This document shows, in pieces, positions 1 through 7,655 of a stretch of 10,313 nt of DNA. The position numbers and the translations under genes were made by a program. A model generated the notes under the pieces. It had not been told where the DNA came from, did not search any database, and saw nothing but the letters and a program-made list of their open reading frames with translations. Position 1 is the first letter of the stretch. Each line of letters opens with the position of its first letter. The DNA is from an uncultured Erysipelotrichaceae bacterium. Its GTDB lineage: Bacteria > Bacillota_I > Bacilli_A > Erysipelotrichales > Erysipelotrichaceae. Location: assembly GCA_900314345.1 (NCBI GenBank), contig OMUX01000342.1:1-10313 (forward strand), given 5' to 3'.

Positions 1-3000
1 GACACTGACGCTGGAGGATAAGAACAACGTTCTGTCATGGTTTGATCTGCCGGAAGTATCCGGAATGGAACTGAAGGTGGAAGGAAACAGTCTTCAGGCA
101 ACGATCAAGGATCTTTACTATGACGGATACAGCCTGCCTCAGGGCACCCCGCTGGTATTCCGGCGGAAGGATGCCATGCAGGAGGAAGGAAAGCGCGGTG
201 CAATCATTTACACCAGCGGTGCACGGCAGAAGCTGTTTGCCGAATCCGGCATTGATCCGGTGGAACAGTTCACCATGTCCTTTCATCTCTCGCACAGCAG
301 TATCGAGATCCACAAGCAGGATGAATTCGGCAATGCGGCATCCGGAAGCACGTTTGCACTTTATCTGGATGAGGCAGGAAAACAGCCGCTGATGCATGAT
401 GGAAAGCCGCTGCTTCTGACAACAGATGCAGAAGGCAATACGGCACTGCATGATGTGCTGCCTGCGGAAACACAGCTGTATCTCAAGGAGACAACAGCTT
501 CTGCAGATTCCCTGGTGGACAGCCGCATGTATTCCTTCACAACAGGCGCAGAAGGAACGACAAAGTCCTTCACATTCACAAACCAGCTCAAGCCGGTTAC
601 GATCGATCTTGCCAAACGTGACAAGGAGGACGGACAGCTTCTGAATGATGCTGACTTCACCCTGTATGCCATCCAGGATGGCTCACTAGACGTGCAGCCT
701 GGTTTCAGTGAAACAACAGAACAGAAGGAAAGCCCGTTTGACTGGGACGATCTTGTACAGCGCAGCGCCCTGGTGGAAGGACATACCTTTGAGGAAGGCG
801 GATGGCTGTACCGGACCGAATCCATAGACAAAGGAAAGGCAGTGCTGAAGGCATGGAAGATGGATGATTCCTCATCTTTCCTTTCCCGCTATCAGCTGCC
901 GCAGGATCTTTATGAACTTGCCGAGTTCAATGTCCGTGAAACACTGAACCGGCATGGTACGGAAGATCCTTCGGACGATACCGTCCTCAATCATGCACTG
1001 CAGATCACAAGGATTGACAGTGAAAAACGGCTTGTGGAAGTCAGGGAGAAGAACAGCGCGAAACAGCTGATCACGGAAAAGACGTCCCCGTCTGTGAATG
1101 ACTTCAGGGCTGTTTCAGAAGAAACCGGCATTCCACTGGAAAAACATGCACATCTCAAGGTAAAGGGAAGAATCTACACCATTGAAGAAGAAACCGGCAG
1201 AGGCATCCGTGTCTCCACGGACAATGAATACACGGTGGATCTCAGTGATCCAAGACCCTGTGCCGCTGATCTTGCAGGAGGGATGGAAGAAGGAAAGACT
1301 GTAGTCCTTGCGTGGAGTGATCCGGAAAAAGGCAGACAGGAAACAGCATTCCTTGTTGAGCACGGCGGCCTGTCTGAGACAACGCTGAAGCTGGATGAAG
1401 AAGCCTACACCATTGCCATGCCCGCATGGATGCTGAAGGAGGATGAACCGAAGACCTCCGTCGTGCAGGATGACTTCCTGATCACAAACGTCACGATTCC
1501 GGTCTATGAGGTTGGCGACAGCCTTGGCAACCGCTATGAAGTATCCCCGGATGATAAGACGGAAATGCTGCAGAAGGCATCAGACATTAATCCTTCCAAG
1601 GCAGTGTTTGACGGCAGCATCCATGATATCCGCTACGAGGACATCATCGGCGGAAAAGAGGATGGAAGCGGTACGTGTGTGGAACCGTTCCGCAGTGCAG
1701 GATGTCCGGTTGGACTTGTTCGCGAAAGAAAGAGGCACTATGAAGAAACCATTCCATTTGAGCTTCCTTCCTTTGATGAGATTGCTGCAGCGGAAGGAAC
1801 ACTGACGTTCAAGGATACGGTATTCCAGGTGGAGTCCGTGGATGATGAAAAGGCGGTCGTTCTCTTCAGGGACGGGGAGCAGGAAAGTGTCGGCATTGTG
1901 CATAAAGACGGCAGTACAAAGGCGGTGCATGTCTATGATCTGACGGTTGTCTACACCGTGGAAAAGACCACGGACCGCATGGTGGAAATGATCTGGAGGA
2001 ACCGCTATGACCATGATGGAAACCCTGTGGTTCACCGGACGGCACGGATCAAGGACGGAAAGATGAGCGAGGATTTCCCGCTGACCTATGAAATGTTTGA
2101 GGAACTGGAAAAAGCCCATGGCACAGGCTTCAGACAGGGAGATGCCTTCTCCGTGACTGCGGAAGCTGCCACCGGAGTGCATTCCTCCTTTGTCATTGAC
2201 GGACATTCTGTTGTCATCGCATCCGATGAACCGCACACATTGCTTGTCAGTCTGGACAAAAATCCCCAGGTTTCCGCCCAGGAAGTGCTGGACGGTTCCC
2301 GCACCGGCAGCCGCTTTGCGACAAAGAACGGCATGGCAGGCATCACTGCGCAGTATGGAAGACAGCTGTTTGTGGAAGCACCGGATGGAAAACAGTATCG
2401 CTATGAGTACCTGGTTGATGAACAGAAGAAGAAACCGGTGAAGGAATTCACTGTTGCAAAGCAGGAGACGCTGACCTGGAAGGATCTGGAAACAGCCATG
2501 CTCAGAAACAAGGAGAAGGACGACCGCATCCGCATCCAGGACAAGGAATACCGCATTGAGGAAATCGATGAGGAATCCTGCACACTTGTGCCGTATGGAT
2601 CCCTGAAGAAGATCGTCATCCCTTCCACAAAGGCAGAGGAGCTGGAGCTTGACATGGAAAAAGTCAGAGAGGCAGAGCTCGTGTTGCAGGCAGGAAGGAA
2701 GATCATGCTCAAGGAAAAGGAGTACACAATCCGCCTGGATGAAAGGAAATCCACCGGCAGACATGTCAGACTGATGGATTCCGGCAGGAATCTGATCGAT
2801 CTGCAGGAAAAGGATACGGATCCTTCCGTGCTGCTTCTGTTCCTGAAGACAGGGGAAAAGGAAAAGCTTGCGGATCTTGTTTCAGGTGAAAAGTTTGAGC
2901 TGCGTGACAACACCTGCGGCGCCGTGATTGAAAACGATGCTGTATCCTCTGATTCTGATGGCACAGCCGTGCTTCTGGCCATGGACAAGGATGGCAATGT

Positions 3001-4681
3001 CATTTCCGGCACACGTCTGATCTTCGGCAAGGAAAAGCGCCAGGTGAAGGCAGTTCCGGTCTTTGAAGGAACCACCGGACACGCTTATCTGCATGTCTTT
3101 GGCATGCATGGAAAGCCGCTTTCCAATGAGGTTCTGACACTGTATGAAGACAAGGACTGCACAAGGAAGCTGCAGGATGTGAAACTCGATGAATCCGGGA
3201 CAGCGGACGTATCGGATCTTGGCGTGAATGTCATTTACTGGCATGATCCTTCCGACCAGACCATCCGTTCCATGAACATCGAGCCTGCCCAGGCAAGACA
3301 GGGCCAGCTTGTCATGGAGGGACTTCTGGAAGGAAGAAGCTATGTGCTGCTTGAAACAGGCATGCCGGAAGGCTATGAGTACGCTGATGGAGCAGCCAGA
3401 ATCATTGAGGCACACGGTGACAAGGATCAGATCATGCATGTACAGGCGGACAACACACTGCGCCGTGTCAGCATCTCTGTCGTCAAGGTGGATCAGGACA
3501 ACCAGAGTCAGCCGCTGGACGGCGCATGGTTCACGGCAGAGGATGTGACAGGTCTGAAGGAAGGTGCGGACGAGAGAAGAAGGAGAATCCGTCTCTCTGA
3601 TATTCCTGCGGACAGTACATCCGGCGACGTCATCACCATCTGGAGAAGCGCTCCTTCCGGAAAGAAGATCCTCTGGAAGATCCAGGGTGTCACGGATACC
3701 CAGGTTATTCTTCAGAAAGAAGAGAACGGTACCGGAAGTGTGCTGGAAAAAGTCTCGAAGGATGGCTGGAAGGAAGGCGAGGTCATGCTGTATTCCGACA
3801 TCCTGCGCGAAGCAGAGGAAGTGAAGCCGGGTGTATCCTTCAGCCTTGCGGAAAAGGAAGATGCAGAGTTCATCCGGAGGTATCAGATCCTCTCCCTGCA
3901 TCATTCAGCAGGCAAGGATGTCTTCGGCAATGAGACAGAAGCAAGGGTGGTCAACAGTGCGCTGGTGGTCGATGCAGATGATGAAGAGGCAAAGCCGGTG
4001 TTTGTGGATGCCTCCAGCGACAGACAGATGGAAGGCAGCGTCCTTCTGGGTGAATTTGTCAGCGGCGGCATTCTTGTCAGAAAGACAGAACGCAAGCCGT
4101 CCCTGCCGGTATCCTGGCAGGCATTGATGGATGCCACGCACAACAGCCCGCAGAAAGGTATGGTGGTTAATACCGAAGACGGAACATTCACCATCAAGGA
4201 AGTCAGCAGAGATCAGGGAAAACTCACCGGCATTGTGGTGCAGAATGAAGAAGGCGAGTGGATGATTCCCGTGAATGCCGTCCCTGTCAATGTGGAGGTT
4301 CCCCGTGTGAAGGTCCAGGTCACACTCATGGACACAAGCGGGAAGCAGATTGCCATCAAGGAAACTGACAGTGAAGGAAGATGCCTGTTTGAAAACCTGC
4401 ATGAAGGCGACTATGTGGTCTATGCCGACGGCGAGAAGCAGACCATTCATGCAGGCCCCGGCATCATTGCCGTGCCCTCCGTGAAGTACGGACACAGCAT
4501 CCGCATCTGTGAGACGAAGTCTCCGCTTGGCCATATGATCGGTGAAGCATGCACGGTCTTTGTGCCCCATGGCGACAGCACGGATACCGTTAAGAACTTC
4601 CGCACCAATGCCAAGGTTACAACCGTACAGAAGACAATCGTCCGCCGTGTGAAGAAGCGGAAGATGGGAGCTGAGGAATGA
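1..4681 (+). CDS. Giant Cna-B/SpaA-like multidomain surface protein, 5' end outside the window
   Basis: The frame is open from base 2 with no stop, so the true start lies upstream and the first in-window ATG (base 65) is only internal. Residues here are numbered from that Met. Cna-B/SpaA-like folds are visible at about 78-175 (opens IEIHKQDEFGN, later YLKETTA, ends FTNQL), 177-201 (start only), 1005-1113 (ends LVMEGLLEGRSYVLLET then MPEGYEY), 1135-1161 (VVKVDQD, PLDGAWF) and 1411-1518 (VTLMDTSGKQIA, GRCLFENLHEGDYVV). Such domains form stalks of Gram-positive adhesins and pilins, often with internal Lys-Asn isopeptide bonds. Between them lie about seven divergent small modules (see findings). 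The C-terminus is a short basic tail with RRVKKRK; no LPXTG-like motif and no hydrophobic anchor is seen. The stop overlaps the sortase start (ATGA), so the end looks genuine. The likely role is an extracellular adhesin or stalk; the ligand is unknown. It could also belong to a mobile-element surface cluster, but nothing here proves that. Confidence 0.82.
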   Translation, partial: TLTLEDKNNVLSWFDLPEVSGMELKVEGNSLQATIKDLYYDGYSLPQGTPLVFRRKDAMQEEGKRGAIIYTSGARQKLFAESGIDPVEQFTMSFHLSHSSIEIHKQDEFGNAASGSTFALYLDEAGKQPLMHDGKPLLLTTDAEGNTALHDVLPAETQLYLKETTASADSLVDSRMYSFTTGAEGTTKSFTFTNQLKPVTIDLAKRDKEDGQLLNDADFTLYAIQDGSLDVQPGFSETTEQKESPFDWDDLVQRSALVEGHTFEEGGWLYRTESIDKGKAVLKAWKMDDSSSFLSRYQLPQDLYELAEFNVRETLNRHGTEDPSDDTVLNHALQITRIDSEKRLVEVREKNSAKQLITEKTSPSVNDFRAVSEETGIPLEKHAHLKVKGRIYTIEEETGRGIRVSTDNEYTVDLSDPRPCAADLAGGMEEGKTVVLAWSDPEKGRQETAFLVEHGGLSETTLKLDEEAYTIAMPAWMLKEDEPKTSVVQDDFLITNVTIPVYEVGDSLGNRYEVSPDDKTEMLQKASDINPSKAVFDGSIHDIRYEDIIGGKEDGSGTCVEPFRSAGCPVGLVRERKRHYEETIPFELPSFDEIAAAEGTLTFKDTVFQVESVDDEKAVVLFRDGEQESVGIVHKDGSTKAVHVYDLTVVYTVEKTTDRMVEMIWRNRYDHDGNPVVHRTARIKDGKMSEDFPLTYEMFEELEKAHGTGFRQGDAFSVTAEAATGVHSSFVIDGHSVVIASDEPHTLLVSLDKNPQVSAQEVLDGSRTGSRFATKNGMAGITAQYGRQLFVEAPDGKQYRYEYLVDEQKKKPVKEFTVAKQETLTWKDLETAMLRNKEKDDRIRIQDKEYRIEEIDEESCTLVPYGSLKKIVIPSTKAEELELDMEKVREAELVLQAGRKIMLKEKEYTIRLDERKSTGRHVRLMDSGRNLIDLQEKDTDPSVLLLFLKTGEKEKLADLVSGEKFELRDNTCGAVIENDAVSSDSDGTAVLLAMDKDGNVISGTRLIFGKEKRQVKAVPVFEGTTGHAYLHVFGMHGKPLSNEVLTLYEDKDCTRKLQDVKLDESGTADVSDLGVNVIYWHDPSDQTIRSMNIEPAQARQGQLVMEGLLEGRSYVLLETGMPEGYEYADGAARIIEAHGDKDQIMHVQADNTLRRVSISVVKVDQDNQSQPLDGAWFTAEDVTGLKEGADERRRRIRLSDIPADSTSGDVITIWRSAPSGKKILWKIQGVTDTQVILQKEENGTGSVLEKVSKDGWKEGEVMLYSDILREAEEVKPGVSFSLAEKEDAEFIRRYQILSLHHSAGKDVFGNETEARVVNSALVVDADDEEAKPVFVDASSDRQMEGSVLLGEFVSGGILVRKTERKPSLPVSWQALMDATHNSPQKGMVVNTEDGTFTIKEVSRDQGKLTGIVVQNEEGEWMIPVNAVPVNVEVPRVKVQVTLMDTSGKQIAIKETDSEGRCLFENLHEGDYVVYADGEKQTIHAGPGIIAVPSVKYGHSIRICETKSPLGHMIGEACTVFVPHGDSTDTVKNFRTNAKVTTVQKTIVRRVKKRKMGAEE
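4666..4670 (+). promoter_or_regulatory. Ribosome binding site of the sortase gene, inside the upstream gene
   Basis: GGGAG lies 7 bases before the ATG at 4678. It is within the last codons of the giant surface-protein gene, whose TGA overlaps that ATG, which fits translational coupling of the two genes. The match to AGGAGG is partial. Confidence 0.5.
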
Positions 4682-5412
4682 GGAGGCTGCGCTGGCAGGT
4701 GAAGCTGGCCGCTTCCTTCCTGCCTTTGCTTCTGCTCATTCCGCTTGCAGGCGGCGAAGAAAGAAAGGAGAAGACTGCAGGCAATGAAACGGCTGTTTCA
4801 GCTGTCACAGCATCTGCAGAACCATCTGCCTCCCCTGTATCCGATCCAAAGACACTGAGTGAATGGCGCAGTGTCAATCCCAATGTTCACTGGCTGCTTC
4901 ATTTTGAAAAAGAAGGAAGAACCCTGCCGGTGCTTTCCGGAGGAGATGATGCATACCTCATGAAACATGATCCGTTCGGCAGAAGGGATGACATGGGTTC
5001 CGTCTTCACCGATCCTGCCGGCTATCAGCCGGACAACATGGTGATCTACGGCCATTCTTCGAAACGAAGGGACGAACAGTTCACCTTCCTGAAGAAGTAT
5101 GCGGAAAGCAGCTATTTCGATGCATACCCTGCCTTGTTCCTGGAGAGTGAGGAAGGCATGCAGGAATACGGTGTCATATCGTTCGGACTGTATGACCTCA
5201 ATGATGAAAACACGTATGTCATGTGGGCAAACCAGTGGTTTGATGATGAAGAGGACGTGAAGCAGATGTTCTCCCAAACCGTGCCGTACCTTCTGCAGAA
5301 ACGGGAAGGGGCTGTGTACAATGGCCAGCATATCCTGACGCTTGTCACCTGCGATATGCAGGAAAAGGACAGCCGCTTCGTTCTGCAGGCGCTTGAGAAA
5401 GAAGCACAATGA
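4678..5412 (+). CDS. Class B sortase
   Basis: This is a membrane-bound cysteine transpeptidase that would cut a sorting motif in a secreted protein and join it to the wall or to another pilin. It has 244 residues, normal for class B. A single N-terminal hydrophobic anchor lies at about 9-25 after a basic start (MRRLRWQVK), followed by a Ser/Ala/Thr-rich linker to about residue 56. The catalytic residues are in place: His126 in NMVIYGHSS, Cys225 in TLVTC and Arg233 in DSRFVL. The segment around 187-208 (WFDDEEDVKQMFSQ) matches the helical insertion before the last strands that marks class B rather than A or C. The start is fixed by the ATGA overlap with the surface-protein gene; the end overlaps the next gene the same way. 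Class B enzymes serve haem uptake, pilus or mobile-element surface proteins; the partner here is probably the giant upstream protein or one encoded further upstream, but no sorting signal is visible in this window. Confidence 0.93.
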   Translation: MRRLRWQVKLAASFLPLLLLIPLAGGEERKEKTAGNETAVSAVTASAEPSASPVSDPKTLSEWRSVNPNVHWLLHFEKEGRTLPVLSGGDDAYLMKHDPFGRRDDMGSVFTDPAGYQPDNMVIYGHSSKRRDEQFTFLKKYAESSYFDAYPALFLESEEGMQEYGVISFGLYDLNDENTYVMWANQWFDDEEDVKQMFSQTVPYLLQKREGAVYNGQHILTLVTCDMQEKDSRFVLQALEKEAQ

Positions 5413-6452
5413 TGGCAAGGGGAGAAGAAGGATTCTCCCTGCTGCAGGAACAGGAGATCAGCCAGGGCAGACAGGATGGCCTGAGCGACAGTGAAATCGC
5501 CATTTATGCCAGACAGGATTTCAACTACCGGAGGATGGGGGAGTTCCGGCAGGCACTGAAGGATCAGCTGCCCATGGAACTGATCCTGTCCGCTGCCCGT
5601 TCCTCTCTTTCCGATGATGAAGTGCATGACCTGTTTGAAGACTACCGTGCAAGCCTGAATCCTGCCCTTCCCAAGGCCAGGAAGAAGCCGCCATGGAAAA
5701 TCCTGGCTGTCGTTTCGGCAAGTGCACTGGCCCTGCTGCTTGCATATGCGAATCTGAAGAGCCATGAATCAACAGCGGAAATCACACTGAAGAACAGTTC
5801 TGTGCGGATTGCCTGCGGACAGGAGTTTGTCCCGAAGAAGTACGTCCGCACAACCGGTCTTTCCGAAGGAGAGTGGGTGGAAATGCCGGAGCCTTTCATC
5901 ATGGACAAACCCGGAAAACAGATTGTATCCTACCGCCTGCACACGAAAGGCGAAGAGAAGCAGGTGCTTCTGGAAGTGGAGGGCGTGGATGAAACACCGC
6001 CGGAAATCACTCTCAGTGCAGAGGAAACAACCGTTTACAATGCGGAACAGTTCAGCTGTGAGGCATTCCTCATCAAGGCTGCGGATGAAATCGACGGAGA
6101 TCTGACAAACAACGTCGCATGCAGCAGCACACTGAATGAAGAGACGGAACAGACGGTTGTCTACACGGTCTCTGACCGTTCGGGCAATGAGGCACAGGAA
6201 GAGCTGCTGGTGCACCTTGAAGATGTACAGGAGGCAGTGGCGGAAGTCCTGGAGGCAGCACCGGAACCGACACCCGAGCCAGCATCTGTGCCGCCTGCAC
6301 CTCAGCCTGTCTGGACACCGGCGCCTTATGTACCGCCGGCACCTGCAGAACCGGTCTGGCAGGATGAGTGGGTGGATGAAGTCTACACATACTCAGAAAA
6401 CATCTCCACCGGTGCAGACGGAGGCAGCGTGAGCATTGAACACAGCAATTGA
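5409..6452 (+). CDS. Single-pass membrane protein: helical repeat, TM segment, Ig-like domain, Pro-rich stretch
   Basis: I do not recognise a named family for the whole protein. Residues 24-59 (GLSDSEIAIYA, then FNYRRMGEFRQAL) resemble a short helical repeat that I recall from many Bacillota proteins with a G-L-S-x-x-x-I-x-x-Y-A pattern; 60-83 (SSLSDDEVHDLF) looks like a weaker second copy. A basic KARKKPPW precedes a hydrophobic segment at 96-114, which puts the N-terminus inside by the positive-inside rule. Outside follow a region around 120-190 and an Ig-like domain at about 193-272 with hallmarks VDETPPEITL, DEIDGDLTNNV and YTVSDRSGNEA. Then comes a Pro/Glu-rich stretch (284-315) and an acidic C-terminus with no sorting signal. 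The first ATG overlaps the sortase stop; a second ATG follows at once, so either may be used. Upstream only a weak GAGAAAGAAG is seen, so coupling to the sortase is likely. It may act as an accessory or signalling partner of the surface protein and sortase; that is inference from the operon alone. Confidence 0.85.
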   Translation: MMARGEEGFSLLQEQEISQGRQDGLSDSEIAIYARQDFNYRRMGEFRQALKDQLPMELILSAARSSLSDDEVHDLFEDYRASLNPALPKARKKPPWKILAVVSASALALLLAYANLKSHESTAEITLKNSSVRIACGQEFVPKKYVRTTGLSEGEWVEMPEPFIMDKPGKQIVSYRLHTKGEEKQVLLEVEGVDETPPEITLSAEETTVYNAEQFSCEAFLIKAADEIDGDLTNNVACSSTLNEETEQTVVYTVSDRSGNEAQEELLVHLEDVQEAVAEVLEAAPEPTPEPASVPPAPQPVWTPAPYVPPAPAEPVWQDEWVDEVYTYSENISTGADGGSVSIEHSN

Positions 6453-6477
6453 TTTTCACGCAAAGAAAATGAAATCC

Positions 6478-6486
6478 TGCGATAAT
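6478..6486 (+). promoter_or_regulatory. Possible extended -10 promoter for the M24 peptidase gene
   Basis: TGC followed by GATAAT resembles an extended -10 element (TGnTATAAT) in the 63-base gap after the membrane-protein gene. No convincing -35 hexamer sits 16-18 bases upstream. It would give a leader of about 20 bases that includes the CGGAGG site. The gap itself and the unrelated function of the next gene make a separate promoter plausible. Confidence 0.35.
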
Positions 6487-6500
6487 ACCAATGTATGAAA

Positions 6501-6506
6501 CGGAGG
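6501..6506 (+). promoter_or_regulatory. Ribosome binding site deciding a GTG start
   Basis: CGGAGG lies 9 bases before GTG at 6516, which opens the long M24 frame. An ATG at 6509 is only 2 bases from the site and its frame reaches a stop after about 26 codons, so the GTG is the right start. Confidence 0.75.
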
Positions 6507-6515
6507 ATATGAAAC

Positions 6516-7598
6516 GTGCTGAACAAGACAAGGGGAAATGCCGTCAGGGCAAGACTTGCACAGGAGGGGATCAGCCAGATGCTGATCAGTGATCCCTGTG
6601 CACTGTACTGGCTGTGCGGCAGATGGATCTTCCCGGGAGAACGGTTCCTGGGACTGCTTCTGAAGAGCGATGGAAGCGCGGTGTTCTTCATCAACCGCCT
6701 CTTCTGGTCAGATGAAGATCTCGGTGTTCCGGTAGTATGGTTTGATGATGTGGATGATATCATGGCAAGGGTTGCGGGAAGCTGCGATCATGAAAAGCCT
6801 CTGGGGGTGGACAAGATCCTGGCTTCCAGATTCCTGCTTCCTTTGATGGATGCCCGCGCAGCTTCTTCATTTGTCAACAGTTCTGCTGCAGTGGATCTCA
6901 GCAGGGCTGTCAAGGATGAAGAGGAACAGGCTTTGATGAGAGAGTCCTCCAGGATCAATGATCTTGCCATGGATGCCTTCCGGCATCTGGTGCATGAGGG
7001 TGTTACAGAACTGGAGATTGCTGATCAGACCCTGGCGATCTACAAGAGCCTGGGGGCAAGCGGCTATTCCTTTGACCCGATCGTCTCCTTCGGTGCCAAT
7101 GCTGCAGATCCTCACCACATGCCGGATGAGACTGTTCTGAAGGAAGGCGACTGTGTGCTGTTTGACATCGGCTGCCGGGTGAATGACTACTGCTCGGACA
7201 TGACCCGTACGTTCTACTACAGAAGAGAACCAGATGCCCGGGTGAAGAACATCTACAATCTGGTCCGCAGGGCAAATGAGACTGCTGAGGAAATGGTACA
7301 GGCAGGCATCCCGTGCAGTGAGATTGACAAGTGTGCAAGGGATATCATCACGGAAGGCGGCTACGGGCCTCAGTTCAACCACCGTCTTGGTCATTTCATC
7401 GGACTGGAGGATCATGAATACGGTGATCTTTCCTCCGCAAACAAGCGGAAGACAGAAACCGGAAATATCTTCTCCATTGAACCGGGCATCTACCTTGCCG
7501 GAGATACCGGTGTCAGGATCGAAGATCTCATCCTTGTGACAAAGGATGGCCATGAAGTGCTGAATCACTACAGCAAGGAACTGACAGTCATTGACTGA
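6516..7598 (+). CDS. M24 family metallopeptidase, Xaa-Pro aminopeptidase/prolidase type
   Basis: This is a cytoplasmic dinuclear-metal peptidase of the pita-bread fold. The family removes a residue before proline (aminopeptidase P) or splits Xaa-Pro dipeptides (prolidase); sequence alone does not settle which. It has 360 residues, normal for the short bacterial forms. Residues about 1-120 form the creatinase-like N-terminal domain (ISDPCALYWLCG) and about 130-355 the catalytic domain. All five expected metal ligands are present: Asp217 and Asp228 (FDIGCRVNDYCSDMTRTF, the usual spacing of 11), His293 (GHFIGLEDHE), Glu322 (SIEPGIY) and Glu336 (VRIEDL). His200/His201 (DPHHMPD) match the conserved substrate-side histidine region. 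There is no signal peptide. The start is GTG, supported by CGGAGG. The gene stands alone between the surface operon and a bidirectional terminator, facing an operon that contains a proline-iminopeptidase-like enzyme, so a shared role in using proline-rich peptides is plausible. Confidence 0.93.
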   Translation: MLNKTRGNAVRARLAQEGISQMLISDPCALYWLCGRWIFPGERFLGLLLKSDGSAVFFINRLFWSDEDLGVPVVWFDDVDDIMARVAGSCDHEKPLGVDKILASRFLLPLMDARAASSFVNSSAAVDLSRAVKDEEEQALMRESSRINDLAMDAFRHLVHEGVTELEIADQTLAIYKSLGASGYSFDPIVSFGANAADPHHMPDETVLKEGDCVLFDIGCRVNDYCSDMTRTFYYRREPDARVKNIYNLVRRANETAEEMVQAGIPCSEIDKCARDIITEGGYGPQFNHRLGHFIGLEDHEYGDLSSANKRKTETGNIFSIEPGIYLAGDTGVRIEDLILVTKDGHEVLNHYSKELTVID

Positions 7599-7606
7599 CA
7601 GAAATC

Positions 7607-7655
7607 AAAAAGAAACTGCGGAACCGGATCTGAAATCCTGGCTTCCGCAGTTTTT
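7607..7655. terminator. Bidirectional intrinsic terminator between converging genes
   Basis: An 11-base perfect inverted repeat, AAACTGCGGAA (7613-7623) and TTCCGCAGTTT (7643-7653), can be extended inward by CC/GG and GGAT/ATCC pairs with small bulges around a CTGAA loop. TTTTT follows on the + strand (7651-7655) and A-rich sequence precedes it (7607-7615), giving a U-rich run on the - strand too. It sits in the 56-base gap between the M24 stop and the hydrolase stop and serves both. The last T is also the first base of the hydrolase stop codon complement. Confidence 0.88.

Noticed and set aside
65..70. ATG at 65 as the true start of the surface-protein gene
   Set aside because: The same frame is open back to the window edge, the preceding codons read like normal protein sequence, and no ribosome binding site or signal peptide follows; the gene begins upstream.
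1580..2764. 394-codon open frame on the - strand inside the giant surface-protein gene
   Set aside because: It runs antisense to a clear Cna-B-type protein; its translation is rich in Cys, His and Leu with no recognisable domain, as expected from the complement of Glu/Lys/Asp-rich coding sequence with few stops.
2882..3904. 340-codon open frame on the - strand in the same gene
   Set aside because: Same reason: antisense shadow without domain features or a ribosome binding site that stands out.
4560..4681. A frameshift hiding an LPXTG signal at the end of the surface protein
   Set aside because: The two other forward frames contain stops or no sorting motif and no hydrophobic segment, and the ATGA junction with the sortase is neat.
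6454..6476. Small hairpin ATTTTC/GAAAAT after the membrane-protein gene as a possible terminator
   Set aside because: The stem is only about 6 base pairs, A/T-rich, and is not followed by a T run; the surface operon may lack a terminator here or rely on one I cannot see.
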